From Clostridiales bacterium UBA4696 (lineage in GTDB: Bacteria > Bacillota > Clostridia > Oscillospirales > Oscillospiraceae), in the NCBI GenBank assembly GCA_002404795.1, contig DHKK01000079.1, positions 8,636-15,089 of the forward strand: 6,454 bases of DNA, read 5' to 3'. A program made the position numbers and the translations under genes. Below the pieces are notes generated by a model, which worked only from the letters and a program-made list of their open reading frames with translations, did no database searches and had not been told where the DNA came from. Shown piece after piece: positions 5,402 to 6,454 of the stretch; position 1 is the first letter of the stretch; each line of letters opens with the position of its first letter.

Positions 5402-5821
5402 TCACGCAAGTGGCGTTTTGCGGGCAGAACGGCGAATCCAGCTTGCGGCTCTGCGCTGCTCCGTATCATCATAATAAGCGATCATGTCCGACGCCGACGC
5501 AAGATAGCACAGCTTCCGCGTCAACCCGATCCGTCCGGGCCAGAGCCAGCAGCCCCGCGGATACAGCGTGTGCAGATAGTCAAGCTCCGGCTCTGCCGGC
5601 GTTTCTTTTCGCGGCCCGCACAGGATCACCGTATAGTCCAGCAGCGGATACTCCTGCTGCAAGCGCCGGATCACGCGGAGCGCAAGCCGTTCAAACGGCC
5701 CAAAGTAGCCCAGGACAAACGCGGAGACGTGCCGTTCCTCGATCAGCACACGAAGCCGGTCTTCCAGATGGCCGTCCGCCAGATTTCCAATCGTCCGATC
5801 TCCGATCAGCGCACAGATCAT
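5402..5821 (-). CDS. Small SLOG/DUF1273-like Rossmann protein
   Basis: A 139-residue soluble protein. The outline fits the small SLOG-type proteins seen widely in Clostridia: an N-terminal beta strand and turn, ALIGDRTI (4-11, where relatives usually have GHR), a long helix, then a second strand and loop, FVLGYFGPFERLALRVI (35-51; compare G-x-x-G-x-F-D). Next come a strand, YTVILCGP (63-70), the YPRG segment (87-90), and SDMIAYYDD (111-119), the terminal strand that in this family precedes nucleotide-ligand contacts. SLOG proteins bind nucleotide-type ligands; the role of the small orphan members is unknown. Start: ATG at 5819-5821 with AGAGGA about 8 bases upstream. It ends at a TGA inside a small hairpin, with a good terminator about 165 bases further on. 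Family assignment is by pattern recall, with a substitution (Asp for His) in the first motif. Confidence 0.5.
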   Translation of the reverse strand: MICALIGDRTIGNLADGHLEDRLRVLIEERHVSAFVLGYFGPFERLALRVIRRLQQEYPLLDYTVILCGPRKETPAEPELDYLHTLYPRGCWLWPGRIGLTRKLCYLASASDMIAYYDDTEQRRAASWIRRSARKTPLA

Positions 5822-5913
5822 AGCCGTTCCTCTCCCATCCTGATTTCATCCCATGTTTTGAATGCCTATTATAAAGCATATGTGCCGTATATTTTAGCGA
5901 ATTGCATAATATA

Positions 5914-5941
5914 ATTATATAACGCTCTATAAATAAGTCAA
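5914..5941 (-). promoter_or_regulatory. Strong sigma-A promoter for the SLOG-like gene
   Basis: On the minus strand TTGACT (5936-5941) and a perfect TATAAT (5914-5919) are spaced by 16 bases, predicting a start near 5907 and an 85-base leader. A second TATAAT (5868-5873) lies in the leader but has no -35 at a suitable distance. The region is very AT-rich (TATA repeats). Confidence 0.6.
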
Positions 5942-5958
5942 TCGCTTTATAAGCAAAG

Positions 5959-5987
5959 CTGAACTGAAATGCCGCAGCTTCTATAAT
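5959..5987 (+). promoter_or_regulatory. Candidate promoter of the XRE regulator gene
   Basis: A perfect TATAAT (5982-5987) lies 17 bases downstream of CTGAAC (5959-5964), a weak -35. The start would be near 5994, placing the ribosome binding site almost at the mRNA 5' end. It is back to back with the minus-strand promoter at 5914-5941. Confidence 0.4.
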
Positions 5988-6011
5988 TTTTACAGAAAGG
6001 CGGCGTTTACT

Positions 6012-6287
6012 ATGAGCAAAGACGAAATCAGCTTCAAGAATCGTGACCGGTTTATCCAGATGGGCATTGCGATCTCCTCCCTGCGGAAGATGCGCGGGAT
6101 GTCACAGGAACAACTCGCGGAAAAGGCAAGCATCAGCCGCTCCCACCTGAGCGCGATCGAAGCGCCGAATATGGTTCGTGCATTCTCCATGGAAGCGTTC
6201 TTCAATATCGCCGACGCGCTTGACGTAACGCCTGAGGAACTGATCCAGATCGCATTCTTGCAGGATAAAATTTTGAAGCGGAAATAA
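6012..6287 (+). CDS. XRE-family helix-turn-helix regulator
   Basis: A 91-residue protein that is little more than one Cro/CI-type DNA-binding domain. IAISSLRKMRGMSQEQLAEK (19-38) contains the first two helices, SQEQLAEKAS (31-40) is helix 2, and ISRSHLSAIE (41-50) is the recognition helix. FFNIADALDVTPEELIQIAF (63-82) completes the five-helix fold. The ATG is preceded by AGAAAGGCGG, 7-11 bases upstream. It diverges from the SLOG-like gene across about 190 AT-rich bases with promoters on both strands, so it may regulate that gene and itself. A strong terminator follows at once. No catalytic or ligand domain, so a simple repressor or a toxin-antitoxin-type antitoxin without a visible partner. 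Confidence 0.88.
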   Translation: MSKDEISFKNRDRFIQMGIAISSLRKMRGMSQEQLAEKASISRSHLSAIEAPNMVRAFSMEAFFNIADALDVTPEELIQIAFLQDKILKRK

Positions 6288-6290
6288 CGA

Positions 6291-6336
6291 ATAAAACCCA
6301 TACAGGCTTCACCGCTGAAGCGTGTATGGGTTTTAT
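6291..6336. terminator. Bidirectional terminator between convergent genes
   Basis: A 14-bp perfect stem (ATAAAACCCATACA, 6291-6304, with 6323-6336) continues after one G-G mismatch as GCTTCA/TGAAGC around a CCGC loop. Both strands end in TTTTAT, so it can stop the XRE transcript and that of the minus-strand gene on the right. It begins three bases after the XRE stop and lies 14 bases beyond the stop of the opposing gene. Confidence 0.85.
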
Positions 6337-6349
6337 CACTTATACGAAA

Positions 6350-6454
6350 TTATCCTTCCAAATGGAAGGCGGCTTTTAGATCAGCAATTTCTTCATCACT
6401 GATATGCACGATGCTGCCAAGACTCTGCGATTCCAGGATCGAGTTTGCCGTCAG
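6350..6454 (-). CDS. C-terminal fragment of an unidentified protein (runs off the window)
   Basis: The minus strand has an uninterrupted frame from the window edge to TAA at 6350-6352, 34 residues ending SLGSIVHISDEEIADLKAAF then HLEG. The acidic, helix-prone DEEIADLKAAF tail and sensible codon use, together with the bidirectional terminator 14 bases downstream, support a real gene end. No family can be recognised from so short a piece. Confidence 0.5.
   Translation of the reverse strand: MTANSILESQSLGSIVHISDEEIADLKAAFHLEG

Overview
The window looks like accessory chromosome of a gut-type Firmicute, probably in the Clostridia/Oscillospiraceae range. The signs are moderate GC, AGGAGG-type ribosome binding sites, near-consensus sigma-A promoters, a lipoprotein-type ABC solute-binding protein, a GPH sugar symporter, and small XRE and SLOG-like proteins. 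The taxonomic call is inference from gene style; there is no rRNA or tRNA.

Layout. Left edge (1-488): the first 29 codons of a minus-strand gene, then about 400 bases with a sigma-A promoter, two strong hairpins, a palindrome and a possible 37-residue ORF. 489-2490: a minus-strand pair, the C-terminal half of an FGGY sugar/polyol kinase translationally coupled (ATGA overlap) to a complete mannitol-1-phosphate 5-dehydrogenase-like gene. 2490-5200: a block with the C-terminal third of a GPH sugar:cation symporter (+), a complete TetR regulator (-), and a divergent lipoprotein solute-binding protein (+) that appears to lack its C-terminal end. 5200-6454: a minus-strand SLOG-like protein, a divergent XRE regulator (+), and the last 34 codons of a minus-strand gene.

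The main structural observation is that both ends of the 2490-5200 block look like breakpoints. At about 2489-2500 the kinase and the symporter meet head to head, and each lacks its N-terminal part. At about 5200 the solute-binding protein stops inside a hairpin whose U-tract points the other way and so belongs to the minus-strand genes on the right; no ABC permeases follow. The block behaves like a sugar-uptake fragment inserted by rearrangement, or like an assembly chimera. Raw reads would decide.

Functionally, the left part suggests a polyol route without PTS: uptake of a free polyol, phosphorylation by an FGGY kinase, oxidation by an MtlD-type dehydrogenase. The block holds sugar uptake genes with a TetR regulator and a palindromic operator candidate beside the solute-binding protein promoter. 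I see no CRISPR array, transposase, phage structural gene or RNA gene, and nothing that I can defend as a wholly new system.
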